NCBI GenBank assembly: GCA_002348005.1
Contig: DDYQ01000040.1
Span: 3,155 to 28,472, forward strand
Length of the DNA: 25,318 nt
DNA from: Desulfobacteraceae bacterium UBA2230
Lineage (GTDB): Bacteria; Desulfobacterota; Desulfobacteria; Desulfobacterales; Desulfosarcinaceae
Direction: 5' to 3'
Positions 23,509 through 25,318 of the stretch are shown here, piece after piece. Below the pieces are notes generated by a model. The model made no database searches. It was not told the origin of the DNA and saw only the letters and a program-made list of their open reading frames with translations. The first letter of the stretch is position 1; each line of letters opens with the position of its first letter. A program made the translations under genes and the position numbers.

Positions 23509-24378
23509 ATGCGCTTGATCAGCTACAGCTCCGATGGTGGGACCGGCCTCGGAGTCCTGCTTCCGGGTCAGGACGATCTGTTCCGGCCGCTTCCCGGCCT
23601 GGACATGCTGGCAATCATCCACTCCGGCCAGGCCGGCCTGGACCGCGCACGCAAAGCTCGGGAGGCCGGTCCGGGTCTGCCCGTTGCTTCCGTCACTTTG
23701 CTGGCGCCGCTCCCGGAATTGAAGCGCAACGTCTTCTGCCTGGGATGGAATTATGCGGAACACTCCAAAGAGACGGCGCACCTGCGCGGCAGAGAGACTC
23801 TGCTGCCGGAGCGACCGGTTTTTTTCACCAAAGTGACCACCGCCGTCAACGGACCCTTCAGCGATATTCCCGTTGACACCATGGTTTCCTCACAAAATGA
23901 CTGGGAAGTGGAACTGGGCGTGATCATCGGACGCCGCGGGAAGAACATCCCGCGCGAAGAGGCCTTCGAGCATGTCTTCGGGTACACGGTAATCAATGAC
24001 GTGTCGGCGCGGGACGTGCAGATCGCCCACGGCAAGCAATTCTTCAAAGGCAAGAGCCTCGACGGTTATTGCCCCATGGGCCCGTGGATCGTGACACGCG
24101 ACGAAATCGCCGATCCCCACGCCCTCGACCTGCGCTGTCGGGTCAACGGGGTACTCAAACAGGAGGGCTGCACAAAGGACCTGATTTTCGACATCCCGGC
24201 GATAATCCAATGGCTTTCCCTCGGCCTGACGCTGCTGCCGGGAGATGTCATTGCCACCGGGACACCTTCCGGCGTGGGATTCGCCCGCACCCCGCCCGAA
24301 TACCTTCAGCCCGGCGATGTGGTCGAATGCGAGGTGGAGGGCATCGGATCGATCCGAAACCGCATCGTACGGGTTTAA
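23509..24378 (+). CDS. Fumarylacetoacetate hydrolase (FAH) family protein
   Basis: A 289-residue cytoplasmic enzyme of the FAH superfamily, which hydrolyses or decarboxylates C-C bonds of beta-diketo acids using Mg. The N-terminal 70 residues form the usual small domain. The catalytic barrel shows GWNYAEH (79-85), the metal ligands Glu133 and Glu135 (DWEVELGVIIG) and Asp164 (INDVSARD), then FFKGKSLDGYCPMGP and ATGTPSGVGF. Substrate is not decided by these motifs; ring-fission products or oxaloacetate are typical. ATG 23509 follows AAAGGACGTCT. It is probably co-transcribed with the PEBP gene and is convergent with livF. Confidence 0.9.
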   Translation: MRLISYSSDGGTGLGVLLPGQDDLFRPLPGLDMLAIIHSGQAGLDRARKAREAGPGLPVASVTLLAPLPELKRNVFCLGWNYAEHSKETAHLRGRETLLPERPVFFTKVTTAVNGPFSDIPVDTMVSSQNDWEVELGVIIGRRGKNIPREEAFEHVFGYTVINDVSARDVQIAHGKQFFKGKSLDGYCPMGPWIVTRDEIADPHALDLRCRVNGVLKQEGCTKDLIFDIPAIIQWLSLGLTLLPGDVIATGTPSGVGFARTPPEYLQPGDVVECEVEGIGSIRNRIVRV

Positions 24379-24427
24379 TGGGCCGGGGGCTGGCAGTTGA
24401 GCTTCACGGGCTCTCCCTCAATGCGCA

Positions 24428-24444
24428 ACCCGTCGGCTACGGGT
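24428..24444. terminator. Small hairpin between convergent FAH and livF genes
   Basis: ACCCGT (24428-24433) pairs with ACGGGT (24439-24444) around five bases. It sits midway in the 87-base convergent gap. A wider GGGGCTGG (24386-24393) and CCAGCCCC (24457-24464) pair encloses it. No U-tract is present, so the terminator role is tentative. Confidence 0.3.
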
Positions 24445-24465
24445 GACCAATCATACCCAGCCCCG

Positions 24466-25176
24466 CTATTCGCCCAGATAGGCCTTGCGAACGGTTTCGT
24501 TGTTGGCCAGGGCATCGGCGCTGTCGCTCAGGATGATCTGCCCGGACTGCAGCACGTACCCGCGGCTGGCGACCTGCAGGGCCATACGGGCGTTTTGTTC
24601 CACCAACAGAATGGTGGTGCCGTCGGCATGCAGCCGTCGGATGATATCAAAAATGCTGTCCACCAGAACCGGCGCCAACCCCATTGAGGGCTCGTCCAGC
24701 AGCAGCACTTTGGGATTGGACATCAGGGCGCGTCCCATGGCGAGCATCTGCTGCTCACCGCCGCTCAGCGTTCCCGAAACCTGCTTGTGGCGCTCTTTCA
24801 GGCGGGGAAAAAGCGTGTAGACCCGCTCGATATTCTCATTGTTCTTCTTGTGGTCGGAGCAGGTGAAAGCGCCCATTTCCAGGTTTTCCTTCACGGTAAG
24901 CCGCCCGAAAACGCGACGCCCTTCCGGCACCTGCACAACCCCTTTGGTCACCACCTCGTGGGGGGGCAGTTTCGTCAGATCTTCACCTTCCAGCTCAATC
25001 GAGCCGCTGCGCGGTTTTAGCAATCCGCTGGTGGTATTGAGCATGGTGCTTTTGCCGGCGCCGTTGGCGCCGATGATAGTGACCACTTCGCCCTTTTCCA
25101 CCGTGAGTGAAACGTCATCGAGCGCGTGGATCTTTCCGTAATAAGTGTGGACTCTTTTTATTTCCAGCATGGGCAT
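24466..25176 (-). CDS. livF: Branched-chain amino acid ABC transporter ATP-binding protein LivF
   Basis: A 236-residue ATPase of the high-affinity branched-chain amino acid (or urea/amide) importer. Motifs are Walker A GANGAGKST (36-44), the Q-loop/PEGRRVF segment VVQVPEGRRVFGRLTV typical of LivF, the signature LSGGEQQ and Walker B VLLLDEPSMGLAP, then ILLVEQNARMAL. It works at the inner membrane with LivG, LivH, LivM and a periplasmic binding protein. The frame opens at 25227, inside livG; I chose ATG 25176, eleven bases after AGGAGG, giving the family length and MPMLEIKRVHTYYG. It follows livG by 25 bases. The binding-protein and permease genes would be beyond the right edge. Confidence 0.95.
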   Translation of the reverse strand: MPMLEIKRVHTYYGKIHALDDVSLTVEKGEVVTIIGANGAGKSTMLNTTSGLLKPRSGSIELEGEDLTKLPPHEVVTKGVVQVPEGRRVFGRLTVKENLEMGAFTCSDHKKNNENIERVYTLFPRLKERHKQVSGTLSGGEQQMLAMGRALMSNPKVLLLDEPSMGLAPVLVDSIFDIIRRLHADGTTILLVEQNARMALQVASRGYVLQSGQIILSDSADALANNETVRKAYLGE

Positions 25177-25201
25177 GGCAGTGATTTCCTCCTGAGCGTC
25201 C

Positions 25202-25318
25202 TTAATCCGGGCTGTGTTCCACGGCAACGCCCTTGCCCAGATAAGCTTCGATGACCTGTTGGTTGCGCTGAATCTCGGATGGCGGGCCTTCGGCGATCTT
25301 TTTACCGTAGTCGAGCAC
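25202..25318 (-). CDS. livG: Branched-chain amino acid ABC transporter ATP-binding protein LivG, C-terminal end (cut by window edge)
   Basis: The last 38 codons of an ABC ATPase are visible on the minus strand: [20 protein letters not shown], then [10 protein letters not shown] and a short acidic tail, ending at TAA 25202-25204. The [16 protein letters not shown] and V-I-x-A-Y-L-G pattern is the usual LivG C-terminus. It lies directly upstream of livF. Confidence 0.88.
   Translation of the reverse strand: MLDYGKKIAEGPPSEIQRNQQVIEAYLGKGVAVEHSPD

Noticed and set aside
1..25318. CRISPR arrays, insertion sequences or integrase genes
   Set aside because: I looked for regularly spaced direct repeats, transposase motifs and terminal inverted repeats and saw none.

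Overview
The window looks like a stretch of chromosome from a Desulfobacterales-type sulfate-reducing deltaproteobacterium (Desulfobacterota). This is an inference from the company of genes rather than from a marker gene: a SelB start, a sigma-54 enhancer-binding regulator, a PilZ protein, stand-alone and hybrid two-component proteins, a LivFG branched-chain transporter end, and several small Cys-rich or lipoprotein genes. The DNA is GC-rich with AT-rich intergenic patches. I see no insertion sequence, integrase, CRISPR array or rRNA.

Layout. 1-495 (minus): 5' end of selB, preceded by a small two-helix membrane protein. 662-1417 (plus): a TPR lipoprotein, convergent with a PilZ protein (1477-1824, minus), with a long hairpin between them. 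2154-7391 (all plus): a housekeeping run of a DUF1992 protein, a SHOCT-type membrane protein, D-Ala-D-Ala ligase, an orphan ATP-grasp ligase, a fused PurD-PurE purine enzyme, a TsaC-like tRNA modification enzyme, and tRNA-Leu(CAA) with its own promoter and terminator. 7491-10969: a small lipoprotein, a stand-alone receiver, a ferritin-like protein with three half-sites, and a small four-Cys protein.

11186-12808 (minus): a secreted beta-propeller-like protein. 13381-17664 (minus): a module made of a GAF-PAS-AAA+-Fis sigma-54 activator, two upstream palindromes, a near-consensus -24/-12 promoter, an SBP56 (selenium-binding / methanethiol-oxidase-like) gene and an overlapping six-helix membrane protein. 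17938-20296 (minus): an exported intradiol dioxygenase-like protein and a hybrid histidine kinase. 20609-22601 (minus): a TatD-family hydrolase, a YubB/Api92-like protein and a SnoaL-like protein. 22875-24378 (plus): a PEBP/YbhB-like protein with two good starts and a FAH-family hydrolase. 24466-25318 (minus): livF and the tail of livG.

How it fits together. The clearest self-contained circuit is the SBP56 module, because regulator, binding sites, promoter and targets are all visible. The plus-strand block from 3115 to 4821 holds ligases, and with the PurD half it makes three ATP-grasp enzymes in a row. SBP56/methanethiol oxidase and intradiol dioxygenase are usually O2-using families. With the ferritin-like protein they give the right half of the window an oxygen, sulfur and metal flavour, but that link is inference only.
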